From contig JAKAZQ010000006.1 of NCBI GenBank assembly GCA_021815805.1, forward strand, positions 50,501-114,500: a DNA stretch of 64,000 nt, given 5' to 3'. The notes beneath the pieces were generated by a model. The model was given only the letters and a program-made list of their open reading frames with translations, made no database searches and was not told where the DNA came from. Shown here piece by piece: positions 37,928 to 46,500 of this stretch. Each line of letters begins with the position of its first letter. Position 1 is the stretch's first letter. Made by a program: the position numbers and the translations under genes. Origin of the DNA: Pseudomonadota bacterium (GTDB lineage: Bacteria > Pseudomonadota > Gammaproteobacteria > Burkholderiales > Burkholderiaceae_C).

Positions 37928-38329
37928 ATGGACATCCGCAAGCTCGTCTGGGGCGTGATCCTCGTGCTGTGCGGCCTCGGCGGCAGCGGCTGGGGCGCGT
38001 GGCACGCCGCGGTCGACGGCCATCGCTGGCTGCAGGCGCATCGCGCCCTGCGTGAACTGTCGAGCCAGAGCCCGCAGGCGCTGCAGCGCCTGCAGCAGCG
38101 CGCCGCCGCGCAGCATGACCTGCTCGGCGAACTCGGCGCCGGCCTGGCGCAGCTTCCCGGCGTGCGCGAACTCGCCGCGGCGGGCTGGCACCAGCGCGAG
38201 CACGCCGCCGCCCGGCGCGTGCTGCACGACCTGCCGGCGCTGCTCGCCGGCCTGCTGCTGTTGTGGCTGGGACACCGTCTGCTGGGAAACGTTGCGCCGC
38301 GACGGACGCCGCCGCCCCGGGGCGGCTGA
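37928..38329 (+). CDS. Small membrane protein, two transmembrane segments
   Basis: 133 residues. TM1 at about residues 8-26 (VWGVILVLCGLGGSGWGAW) and TM2 near the C-terminus (LPALLAGLLLLWLGHRLLG), separated by a helical Gln/Arg/Ala-rich loop (residues 35-95). The tail is Pro/Arg-rich. No family recognised. It lies 8 bp after pagP and is probably co-transcribed, so an envelope role is possible. Confidence 0.65.
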   Translation: MDIRKLVWGVILVLCGLGGSGWGAWHAAVDGHRWLQAHRALRELSSQSPQALQRLQQRAAAQHDLLGELGAGLAQLPGVRELAAAGWHQREHAAARRVLHDLPALLAGLLLLWLGHRLLGNVAPRRTPPPRGG

Positions 38330-38378
38330 CGCGGCCGCGCGCCGCAGCGGCGCGGCACCCGCTCCGGACACGTCGCAA

Positions 38379-38430
38379 ATTCGTGGACAGCGCGACATTT
38401 TCGTGTCTAATGCGTGCATGATTCGTGGAC
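38379..38430 (+). promoter_or_regulatory. Direct repeats upstream of SARP-like gene
   Basis: ATTCGTGGAC occurs twice (38379-38388 and 38421-38430, 42 bp apart) with a half-match, TTCGTG, midway (38400). The TTCGTG cores are spaced 20 and 22 bp, about two helical turns each. SARP proteins bind direct repeats, so autoregulation is a reasonable guess. Confidence 0.45.
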
Positions 38431-38445
38431 CTTGGGATACCGATC

Positions 38446-39189
38446 ATGTCACGCAACGGCAGCCTGCGGCTCGCGTTCCTCGGCGCGCCGAAGGCCGTGC
38501 GCGAGCTCGACGCAACGCCGATCGCCGATCGCAAGCTGGCGCTGCTGCTGTTCGCGCTGGCCGTTCGAGGGCGCAACGAGCGCGCGCGGCTGGCCGGCTG
38601 GCTGTGGCCCGATGTCGAACCGGAACGGCGCCTGGCCAGCCTGCGCCTGCGCGTGCACAAGGCGCGCCAGCTCGACCCCCGGCTGCTGCTGGTCGAGGGC
38701 GCGGAGCTGGAGCTTTCGCCCGAGGTCGGGCACGACCTGCAGTTCCTGCGGCAGCGCCGCCAGATGCCGCTGGACACGGCACTCGCGCTCGCCGACACCC
38801 CCCTGCTGCGTGGCATCGATCTGAGCGGCCTGCAGCAGTTCGAGATCCTGGTGCAGGGTATTCGCGAGCTCATGGCCTCGCATGCCATCCACGCCATCCA
38901 CCAGGAAGTCAAGGCATGCCGTTCCACCGGCCGCATCGCCGAGGGCATCCGTCTGCTGCAGCGCATTCTCGTGCTCGCACCGCTGAACGAAGCGGCATGC
39001 CGGCATCTGATGGGCTTCTACATGCTGAACCACGACCGCGCGTCGGCGCTGCGGGTGTTCGAGCGTCTGCGCAGCGGCATGCGCCGGCTGCTCGGCGCGG
39101 AGCCGAGTTCGCGCACCCGGCAGTTGCACGCGAGCATCCTGCTGGATGAACAGGTCTCGTGGCAGGACGAGCGGACCACGGTGATCTGA
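38446..39189 (+). CDS. SARP-like transcriptional regulator (winged helix + BTAD)
   Basis: 247 residues. Residues ~8-105 match the OmpR-like DNA-binding domain of SARP activators: LRLAFLGAPKAVRELDAT, KLALLLFALAVRGRNERARL, AGWLWPDVEPERRLASLRLR and VHKARQLDPRLLLVEGAELE. Residues ~115-235 form a TPR-like BTAD domain with RSTGRIAEGIRLLQRILVLA and NHDRASALRVFERLRSGMRR. SARPs are best known from Streptomyces antibiotic clusters; a compact two-domain form in this background is unusual. The target is unknown. An in-frame upstream GTG at 38425 would lie within the direct repeats. Confidence 0.8.
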   Translation: MSRNGSLRLAFLGAPKAVRELDATPIADRKLALLLFALAVRGRNERARLAGWLWPDVEPERRLASLRLRVHKARQLDPRLLLVEGAELELSPEVGHDLQFLRQRRQMPLDTALALADTPLLRGIDLSGLQQFEILVQGIRELMASHAIHAIHQEVKACRSTGRIAEGIRLLQRILVLAPLNEAACRHLMGFYMLNHDRASALRVFERLRSGMRRLLGAEPSSRTRQLHASILLDEQVSWQDERTTVI

Positions 39190-39194
39190 GCCGC

Positions 39195-39386
39195 TGCCGC
39201 GCGAGCGTGCGCGTGGGCATGACGGTCGGCGTGGCGCGCTTTCCGCTCGACGGCGCCGACGCCGAAACCCTGCTGCAGCACGCCGACACCGCGCTGTACC
39301 ACGGCAAGCGTTCGCGGCGGCCGCAATCGCTTCGCGCGTGGTGGCCGGCCACCGCCGTGGAACGCGGCTGCGCCGTCAGCGCCTGA
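39195..39386 (+). pseudogene. C-terminal remnant of a GGDEF domain
   Basis: About 64 codons encode VRVGMTVGVARFPLDGADAE, TLLQHADTALYHGKRSRRP and a short tail. This is the final strand and helix of a diguanylate cyclase domain (Ser/Val-Gly-Val, Leu-Leu-x-x-Ala-Asp, Tyr-x-x-Lys). The N-terminal part with GGDEF is absent, and the stretch abuts the SARP gene stop codon. It resembles the corresponding part of the multisensor at 43517. Most likely a deletion scar. Confidence 0.75.
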
Positions 39387-39540
39387 GCACCAACCCAAGG
39401 GCGCGCCGGATCGTGCGCGTACTGGCAGAATGGAAGGCCTGTACGCGGTATGCGCGGTGACCCGGCGACGCCTTGCGCGATCGAGGGAACCCAGGGGGTT
39501 GAAGGCTCGGGCACGCGGCCCATCCGACGAGGAGCACACG

Positions 39541-39840
39541 ATGAGCACGTTTCACCACGCCCGCCCGCGGTCGGGCCATCGCCGGGGCAGCGCGCGCCAG
39601 CTGGTCTGCGCCGCCGCCGTCACGCTGCTGGGTTGCGCAAGCGCGCACGCCCTGACGGTCTCGCAGTACGCGCACAACCTGAAGCAGGATGCATCGCATG
39701 CCGGGCATGCCATCGTGCGCGTCGGCGCCCAGACCGGTCACGGCGTCGTGCACGCCGCCAAGACCGTCGGCCACGACGTGGCCGGCGGCGTCAGGCACGG
39801 CTACCACGCCACGCGCCAGGCCCTGCGGCGTCACGACTAG
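39541..39840 (+). CDS. Small secreted His/Ala-rich protein
   Basis: 99 residues from an ATG preceded by GAGGAG. The signal peptide ends at GCASAHA (about residue 36), and a lipoprotein-like Cys (LLGCASAHA) may be modified. The mature part is an amphipathic repeat of His/Val/Gly/Ala (YAHNLKQDASHAGHAIVRVG, GHGVVHAAKTVGHDVAGGVR). Eight or so histidines suggest metal binding, but this is speculative. The palindromic element at 39841 starts right at the end of this gene. Confidence 0.6.
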   Translation: MSTFHHARPRSGHRRGSARQLVCAAAVTLLGCASAHALTVSQYAHNLKQDASHAGHAIVRVGAQTGHGVVHAAKTVGHDVAGGVRHGYHATRQALRRHD

Positions 39841-40008
39841 CTAGGAGCCTGGGCGGCAGAGGGCGAGCCTGCTGCAATTCGCCAGGGGCGGTCCATTCCG
39901 GCGCCGATTCGTCGCCCATAGTGGCCACTATGGGCTCCTCACTGCCCCCGAACTGTCCTCGCCCCTGACGAATTTCGCGACGGCTCCCTCTGCCGCCCAG
40001 GCTCCTAG
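39841..40008. repeat. 168-bp imperfect giant palindrome (MITE/REP-like)
   Basis: The outer 23 bp, CTAGGAGCCTGGGCGGCAGA plus GGG, recur exactly inverted at 39986-40008. Imperfect complementarity continues inward, and a perfect 22-bp palindrome (39914-39935, GCCCATAGTGG and its complement) sits exactly at the centre. The whole element is a single dyad, able to form a long hairpin. It starts at the stop codon of the secreted protein and abuts copy 2 of the TAGTGTCC repeat. Confidence 0.85.
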
Positions 40009-40052
40009 TAGTGTCCTGTCCCGTGAATACCTGGCATTTCGTTCGTGTGCCT
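40009..40052 (+). repeat. Dispersed TAGTGTCCTGTCCCG repeat, copy 2
   Basis: TAGTGTCCTGTCCCGTGAAT followed by ACCTGGCATTTCGTTCGTGT and GCCT; one substitution from copy 1 over 44 bp. It joins directly to the right end of the giant palindrome, so the two elements are nested or inserted side by side. Confidence 0.82.
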
Positions 40053-40085
40053 GCGAAAACGTTTGCTTACAGTCGACCTTGCCCC

Positions 40086-40636
40086 ATGGCGCGAAATCGG
40101 TCGGGCAAGCTGTCCCATGCGCTCGTCACGCTCGCCGCGCTGCGGGGCACGGCGCTTGCATCCCATGCGGCACCGCCGTGGTGCTGCGCAACGACGCCGA
40201 CTCGCTGCGCCGGAACGGCGACGATGTCGAAGGCCTGCAGAGCTCGCGGGTCCTGAACCGGCGCGGCTCGGATTTCCTGGCGCGTACCTTCCGGTACGTC
40301 GGCCCGGGCCGGGTGCGCGGGTTGATCAACGACATCGAATTCGACTGCGCGGCGCCGCGCGGCCGCACGCGGGCGCAGTGGCTCGACGACTCCGCCGGGG
40401 ACATCCTGCAGCTTCGTCACGGCCACGGCCGATGGCTGGCGACATCTGCCCATTTCGGCGCCATACGCCGCCAGTTCTGCGCCGCCGAAGGTCTTCCCGC
40501 GACGACCCTCGACAGCGAATCGGCGGCCTGGCACGGCATCTGCGCCGGCCGCGACGCGTCGCGCCGAGCCGGGCCGCCAGCCGCCGCGGCGAGGGCTTCG
40601 GGCATGTCGAGCGCAGTCGCGGCGGCGCGGAAATGA
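40086..40636 (+). pseudogene. Secreted protein gene with suspected frameshift
   Basis: The ATG at 40086 opens a signal-peptide-like stretch, ARNRSGKLSHALVTLAALRG then TALASHAAP, in one frame. That frame continues only as low-quality coding sequence to 40256. A better protein continues in another frame from about 40170: TAVVLRNDADSLRRNGDDVE, FLARTFRYVGPGRVRG, AQWLDDSAGDILQLRHGHGR, ending 40636. Joining them would give a ~180-residue secreted protein. Either a real frameshift or a base error near 40167-40175. No family recognised. Confidence 0.45.
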
Positions 40637-40736
40637 TCGCGGGCCTCGGCGCGAACCCGGCGCCTGCGCGCCCGCTCCCGCGGGCCCCTGCTCGCGGGGT
40701 TGCGCGCGCCTTGTCGTGCACGCGACACTGCAGCGC

Positions 40737-40958
40737 ATGAACAAGATCAAGCCCCTGCTGATCCTGATCCTCGGCGTCGGCATGCTGCTGGTCGCGCTGC
40801 GCGGGTTGTTCACCGGCACGCTGCCGGCCGGACGCGGCGGCTGGGGCGGCACGCGGGAACTCAGCCGCGAGCAGCAGCCGCTGGGCTTCTGGATCATGTT
40901 CGTGGCCGACGCCGCGTTGGGTGTCATCTGCCTGCGCTACGGCGCTCACCTGCTCTGA
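40737..40958 (+). CDS. Small inner-membrane protein
   Basis: 73 residues. TM1 is PLLILILGVGMLLVALRGLF (residues 5-24) and TM2 is GFWIMFVADAALGVICLRYG near the end, with a Gly/Arg-rich loop (PAGRGGWGGTRELSREQQ). No family recognised. It ends 20 bp before the alcohol dehydrogenase gene and is probably transcribed with it. Confidence 0.6.
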   Translation: MNKIKPLLILILGVGMLLVALRGLFTGTLPAGRGGWGGTRELSREQQPLGFWIMFVADAALGVICLRYGAHLL

Positions 40959-40978
40959 CGGCGCCGCGCGTCGACATC

Positions 40979-42019
40979 ATGAAAGCGCTGCTCTACGACG
41001 CCTTCGGGGTTCGCCCGCGACTGTGCAGCGTGGCCGACCCGCGCCCGCCTTCGCACGGCGTGGTGATCCGGGTCATGGCCAGCGGGGTGTGCCGCAGCGA
41101 CTGGCATGGCTGGGTCGGCCACGACGCCGACATCCGCCTGCCGCATGTCCCGGGACACGAGTTCGCCGGGGTGGTGGTGGAAGCCGGCCCGGAGGTGCGC
41201 GGCTGGGCCGCGGGCGACCGCGTCACCATGCCGTTCGTCGCCGGCTGCGGCAGTTGCCTGCAATGCCAGTGCGGCAACCAGCAGGTGTGCGACCACCAGT
41301 TCCAGCCGGGGTTCACGCACTGGGGCTCGTTCGCCGAGTACGTCGCCATTCCGCATGCCGATCTGAATCTGGTGCGGCTTCCCGACAGCATGGACTATGC
41401 CACTGCGGCCAGCCTGGGCTGCCGCTTCGCCACGGCCTTCCGCGCGGTGGTCGACCAGGGCCGGGTGGCGCCCGGCCAGTGGGTCGCCGTGCACGGTTGC
41501 GGCGGCGTCGGGCTGTCGGCGATCATGATCGCCCGCGCGGCGGGCGCCAGGGTGGTCGCGGTCGACATCGCAGAGCCCAAGCTGGCGCTGGCGCGCGCCG
41601 TCGGCGCCAGCGCCAGCGTCGACGCCGAGCGCGTCGCCGATGTCGTGCAGGCGGTGCGCGACATCACCGGCGGCGGCGCCCATGTCTCGCTCGACGCGCT
41701 GGGTCACACGACCACCTGCCTGCGCTCCATCGCCAACCTGCGCAAGCGCGGACGGCATGTGCAGGTCGGGCTGTTGCTGGGCGAACATGCCGCGCCGGCC
41801 ATCCCGATGGGCAAGGTGGTGGCCGACGAACTGGAAATCCTCGGCAGCCACGGCATGCAGGCCCACCGCTATCGCGGCATGCTGGATTTCATCGAGTCGG
41901 CAGGCCTGGCGCCGCAGCGCCTGATCGGCAACACCGTCGACCTCGAACAGGCCATCGACGTCCTCGTGGGCATGGATCGCTTTTCCGGCACCGGGGTGAC
42001 GGTGGTCACCCGGTTCTGA
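40979..42019 (+). CDS. Zinc-dependent alcohol dehydrogenase family protein
   Basis: 346 residues of MDR fold. Catalytic zinc: SGVCRSDWHGW and PHVPGHEFAGVV; structural zinc cysteines: AGCGSCLQCQCGNQQVC. Rossmann motif VHGCGGVGLSAIMIA. The stretch FVAGCGSCLQCQCGN and GFTHWGSFAEYVAIPHADLN resembles bacterial zinc alcohol/aldehyde reductases. NAD(P) preference is not readable; VAVDIAEPKLALAR has an Asp after the second strand, which favours NAD. Substrate unknown. Confidence 0.87.
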   Translation: MKALLYDAFGVRPRLCSVADPRPPSHGVVIRVMASGVCRSDWHGWVGHDADIRLPHVPGHEFAGVVVEAGPEVRGWAAGDRVTMPFVAGCGSCLQCQCGNQQVCDHQFQPGFTHWGSFAEYVAIPHADLNLVRLPDSMDYATAASLGCRFATAFRAVVDQGRVAPGQWVAVHGCGGVGLSAIMIARAAGARVVAVDIAEPKLALARAVGASASVDAERVADVVQAVRDITGGGAHVSLDALGHTTTCLRSIANLRKRGRHVQVGLLLGEHAAPAIPMGKVVADELEILGSHGMQAHRYRGMLDFIESAGLAPQRLIGNTVDLEQAIDVLVGMDRFSGTGVTVVTRF

Positions 42020-42216
42020 TGCGCCGCGCGGCCGTGCTGGGCGACGCCGCGCCTTGCCGCTACGATGATGCGCATGTCGTCGCACCCACCGCTCCTCGCC
42101 GCCGGCCGCCGGCAACGCCGCGCGTGCGGCGCGGCCGCGCCGTGCCATCGCTGCGGGGCCGCCTGTCGGCGCCCCGCCGACGCCCGAATACCTCGCGCTG
42201 GACCCTGCGTACCAGC

Positions 42217-42293
42217 GCGACGGTAGCTCAATCGGTCAGAGCGGCCTCCTTATAAGGGGCGGGTTGTGGGTTCGAGCCCCATCCGTCGCACCA
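42217..42293 (+). tRNA. tRNA-Ile (anticodon UAU), CCA encoded
   Basis: 77-base cloverleaf. Acceptor stem GCGACGG/CCGTCGC; D arm GCTC/GAGC; anticodon stem GCCTC/GGGGC with loop CTTATAA; T arm GTGGG-TTCGAGC-CCCAT; discriminator A; CCA encoded. The anticodon at 42251-42253 is TAT, reading AUA. Most bacteria decode AUA with a CAU tRNA modified to lysidine, so a UAU tRNA-Ile is uncommon. All stems pair fully apart from G-T pairs. Confidence 0.92.
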
Positions 42294-42420
42294 TGTCCAC
42301 ATCCACCGACACGTCCGCCACGGCGCATGTCGATCGCCTCGGTCGGGCGATCGCGGCCGAGCGCGCGCATCCGCCCGCCACGCCGCGCCGCGCGTCGATT
42401 CCGCGCCGGCCCCGGCAGCC

Positions 42421-43329
42421 ATGACCGCGCAGCACGTCCCCGGCAGCGACGGCGCGGCCCGGCTCGTGCACGCCGCCGACGGGCTGGACTACCTGCATGT
42501 CGAAACCCCCGCGGCACGCGCCACCGTCTGCCTGCAGGGAGCACAGATCCTGGAGTACGCCAGCGCGGCGAGCGCAACGCCGCTGCTGTGGATGTCGGAG
42601 ACCGCCGTGCGGCGCAGCGGACATGCGCTGCGCGGGGGCATCCCGATCTGCTGGCCCTGGTTCGGCGCAGCCCCGCCGCCGGCGCGCGGCATGCAGCACG
42701 GCTACGCGCGCACCGCGCCGTGGCGCCTCGACGCCGCACGGCGCAGCGGCGACGAGGTGACGCTCGATCTGCGCATGCTGGCACCCCGGGCAGGCGAGAT
42801 GACGCCGTTGCAGGCGCAGGCCGAGCTGTGCATTCGCATCGGCCGCTCGCTGAGCCTCGAGTTGCGCACCCGCAACCTCGGGCAGCAGGAACTTCGGTTG
42901 ACCGAGGCCCTGCATGCCTACCTGCGCGTCGGCGACGTACGCCGCGTGCGCCTGGGCGGGCTCGACGGCGCGCGCTACGTCGACAAGCTGGCCCACGGGA
43001 GCGCCGGCGTGCAGCATGGCGACCTGCGCTTCGAGGCGGCCGTCGACCGCATGTTCGTGGGCACCGAATCGGAATGCGTGATTCACGACCCCGTGCTGTC
43101 ACGTCGAATTTTCATCACCAAATTCGGCTCCCAGAGCACGGTTGTCTGGAATCCATGGCAGGAAGGCGCCGACGCGATCGCCGACATGCGCGGCGCCGGT
43201 TGGCAGCGCATGCTGTGCGTGGAGGCCGGCAACGTGGATCGGGACGCGCTGTGCATCGCCGCCGGCGCCGAGCACCGGCTGGGCGCAAGCTACCGTGTGC
43301 AGGACCTGCCGGGGCAAGCCGGGGGCTGA
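42421..43329 (+). CDS. D-hexose-6-phosphate mutarotase (aldose 1-epimerase family)
   Basis: 302 residues, YeaD-like. Core: LQGAQILEYASAASATPLLW, RGGIPICWPWFGAAPPP, GMQHGYARTAPWRL (catalytic His), LTEALHAYLRVGDVRRVRL, and VVWNPWQEGADAIADM near the C-terminus (catalytic Glu nearby in LCVEAGN). It interconverts anomers of hexose phosphates. It stands alone after the tRNA; a short stem-loop (43354-43369) follows it. Confidence 0.88.
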   Translation: MTAQHVPGSDGAARLVHAADGLDYLHVETPAARATVCLQGAQILEYASAASATPLLWMSETAVRRSGHALRGGIPICWPWFGAAPPPARGMQHGYARTAPWRLDAARRSGDEVTLDLRMLAPRAGEMTPLQAQAELCIRIGRSLSLELRTRNLGQQELRLTEALHAYLRVGDVRRVRLGGLDGARYVDKLAHGSAGVQHGDLRFEAAVDRMFVGTESECVIHDPVLSRRIFITKFGSQSTVVWNPWQEGADAIADMRGAGWQRMLCVEAGNVDRDALCIAAGAEHRLGASYRVQDLPGQAGG

Positions 43330-43353
43330 ACGGGCGATGCCGCAGGCGCGGCC

Positions 43354-43369
43354 GCCGCAAGATTGCGGC
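43354..43369 (+). terminator. Weak stem-loop after the mutarotase gene
   Basis: GCCGCA-AGAT-TGCGGC (6-bp stem, extendable to GCCGCAA/TTGCGGC) followed by CTTTGACC, 25 bp after the stop codon. The T-run is short, so termination is likely only partial. Confidence 0.4.
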
Positions 43370-43516
43370 TTTGACCTGGGTCAGTACATTCTGTAATCGG
43401 TATCTTCCGCAGATACGACCGCTGCGGTTGCCTGTTTCAATATCTGCAACCAAGAATTCCGCTCCCGAAGGCCCGAAGCGACGCCGCATGCGGCCCTCGT
43501 GCCTTGACGCCCGCAC

Positions 43517-46500
43517 TTGACGATCCGCCTGTCCTTCCCGCGTTCGGCCGCCTTCCTGCGCGCCTTCATCCCGGCCGCGCTGATGGTCATCGTGGCCGCG
43601 GGTGCCGTGCGCTGGCGCGAGAGCCTGGACGCACGAGGCGCCTTCGACGAGGCCGCCACGCAGCGCGTTGCGCTGTTGCGCAGCCGGGTGCGCTCGGCGC
43701 TGGATCGGCTGCGCGCACTGGGGGCCTATCTCGACGTCGATGGCGCGCCCGACGCAGCACGGTTCGCCCGCCTGACGCAGCCGCTGCTGGCCGGGCGGGT
43801 ACCGATCCAGGCGCTGGAATGGATCCCGCGCGTGCCGCTGGCACAGCGCGACCACGCGCTGTCGGGAGCCGGCGACACGGGCCTCGCGCGCCTGCGCATC
43901 ACTGCACGCGACGCGCAGGGCCGGCTGGTGACCGAGGCACCGCGTGCCGTGGCCTTCCCCGTGTACCTGCTCCAGCCGCTGCATGGCAACGAGGCCGCGC
44001 TGGGATTCGACCTCGCGTCGAACCCGGCGCGCCGCGCCGCGCTGCTGCAGTCCATGCGCAGCGGCCGCATGACGGCCACCGGGCGCATCAGCCTGGTGCA
44101 GGGACATGCCGCGCAGTACGGCTTCCTGGTGTTCCGCCCGGTGTATGCCGGCGGCGTCGTGCCGGCCACGCCGGCGCAGCGCGAACGCCGGCTCGTCGGT
44201 TTCGCGCTCGCCGTGTTCCGCATCGGCGACCTGCTCGCGGACGCGCCGGCGGCCCACGCGCCACGCCTCGCCGTCGAGGTCTCGGACGACTCCGCGCCGC
44301 CGGCGCAGCGCCGGCTCTACCCGAGGCCGCCGACGCCGCCGGCGCGTGCATGGCACGGCGGCACGCTGCGCCTGACGCGCCCGCTGCGCGTGGCGGGGCG
44401 AGACTGGATGGTCGCGGTGCGCCCGGCGCACGGCGCCTTCGCGCCCGACCGCGGCGCGAGCAACGCGATCCTCGCGCTCGGCCTGCTGGCCGCGCTGCTG
44501 TGGAGCTTCTATGTGCGCCAGCGCGCGCTGCACCTGGCCAGCATCGAGCAGGCGGTGCAGCAGCGCACGCGCGAACTGGAGCGCCAACGCGGCTTCAGCG
44601 CGGCGATCTTCGAGGTGCTCGGCGGCGTCGGGCTGGTGCTCGACCGTGACGGCGCGATCGTGCGCTTCAACCGGGCGGCGCAGCAGTTCACCGGATACAC
44701 CCAGGCCGAGGTGGAGGGGCGACCGATGTTCTGGCGCAACTTCCTGCCGCCCGAGGAACGCGAACGCGTGGGCGAGGTGTTCGCCGGATTCCAGCAGGCC
44801 GATGGGCAGGCCGACCTGCCGCAGCAGGCCGAGAACCATTGGGTCAGCCGCAACGGCGACAGGCGCCTGTTCGCGTGGACCAACACCACGCTGCGCGACC
44901 CGGACGGCACGCCGCGCTACCTGGTCACGATGGGCCGCGACATCACGGACAGCCGGCGTGCGCAGCAGCAGATCGAACTCGAGCGACTGCGCTATCGCTC
45001 GATCCTGCAGACCGCCAGCGACGGCATCCACATCCTGAACGCCGACGGCCTGCTCATCGAGGCCAACGACGCCTTTCTCGCCATGCTGGGCCACGACGCC
45101 AGCGCGATCGGCCGCCTGCATGTCACGGACTGGGACGCCTGCAGCAGCGCCGACGAGCTGGCGCAGCGCAGCCGCAGCCTGCTGGCCGAGGGCCGCAGCA
45201 TCGTGTTCGAGACCTGCCACCGGCGGCGCGACGGCGAACTGCTCGACGTCGAGATCAGCGCGCGCGGCATCCGCATCGGGGGGCAACCCTATGTGTACGC
45301 CGCGTCGCGCGACATCCGCGAGCGCAAGCGCGCAGAGGCCGCGCTGAGCGCCAGCGAACAGCGCTATCGCCAGTTCTTCGAGCACAACACGGCGATCAAG
45401 CTGATCCTCGACCCCGACGACGGGCGCATCGTCGACGCCAACTCCGCCGCCGTCGGCTTCTACGGCTACCCGCGCGAGCAGTTGCTGGCGATGCGCATTT
45501 TCGACATCAACTGCTCGGGTCCGCAGGACGTGGCGCAGGAGATGGCGCGCGCGCGGCTCGACAACCGCCTGATGTTCCAGTTCCGCCATCGACTGGCCGA
45601 CGGGTCGGTGCGCGATGTCGAGGTCTACTCGGGCCCCTCGGTGGCCGACGGACGCACCCTGCTGTACTCCATCGTCCACGACGTCACCGAGCGTCAGAGC
45701 GCCGTGCAACTGCGCGACGCGCTGCTGCAGAACACGACCTCGGGCATTCTCGTGGCGCGCCGCCGCGTGGTCATCGCCGCCAACGAGGCGATGGCGAGCA
45801 TGGTCGGCATCGCCCAGGCCGACCTCGTCGGCCATTCGGCGCGGCAGCTGTACCCGGACGCGCAGGAGTTCGAGAAGGTCGGCGCCGCGTACCGCGAGCT
45901 GGAGGCGTCGGGCAGCACCAGCCTGAGCAACGTGCACATCAGGGGCGCGCACGGGCGGCTCGTGCCCTGCGACCTGCAGGCGCGCCTTCTGCCCGACCGG
46001 GAAACCGCGGTCTGGACCTTCTCCGACGTGACCGGGCGCGAGACACAGGCCAGGCGCATGCAGCGCGCGCAGGGGGTGTACCGAGCGCTGGTCGCGGCGA
46101 CGCAATCCCTGCTGCACAGCAGCACCGAGTCGACGATGATCAGCCGTCTGTGCCACAGCCTGGTCCACGGCACCGAATTCTGCGCCGTCTGGCTCGCCCG
46201 ACCGGACGCCGAGGGTCTGTTCCGCATGGTCGGACGCGCCAGCGCATCGCGCGAGGATCTTTCCTTTCTCGACCGGCTGCACGTGCGCACCGCGGACCAC
46301 GGCCCGGCCATCGCGCAGGCCTGGCGCGACGACGTCACCGTGGTGTACCAGGACAACCTGCGGCGCCAGGCGCATTCCTCCTACGCCACCGACATGCAGC
46401 GCCTGCAATGGGGTGCGATGCTGGCCTGCGTGGTGCGGCGCGGCGGCCAGCCGTGGGGCGTGCTCGCCTACGCCACCACCGAGGCCGGCTGGTTCGAGGA

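Noticed and set aside
40011..40070. A peptide VNTWHFVRVPA encoded by the TAGTGTCC repeat
   Set aside because: The same peptide appears wherever the repeat lies, in either orientation and outside real genes, so it is a by-product of the repeat, not a protein.
43371..43400. Sigma-70-like promoter TTGACC...TGTAAT before the multisensor
   Set aside because: Spacing is only 15 bp and the hexamers are weak; not reliable enough to list.
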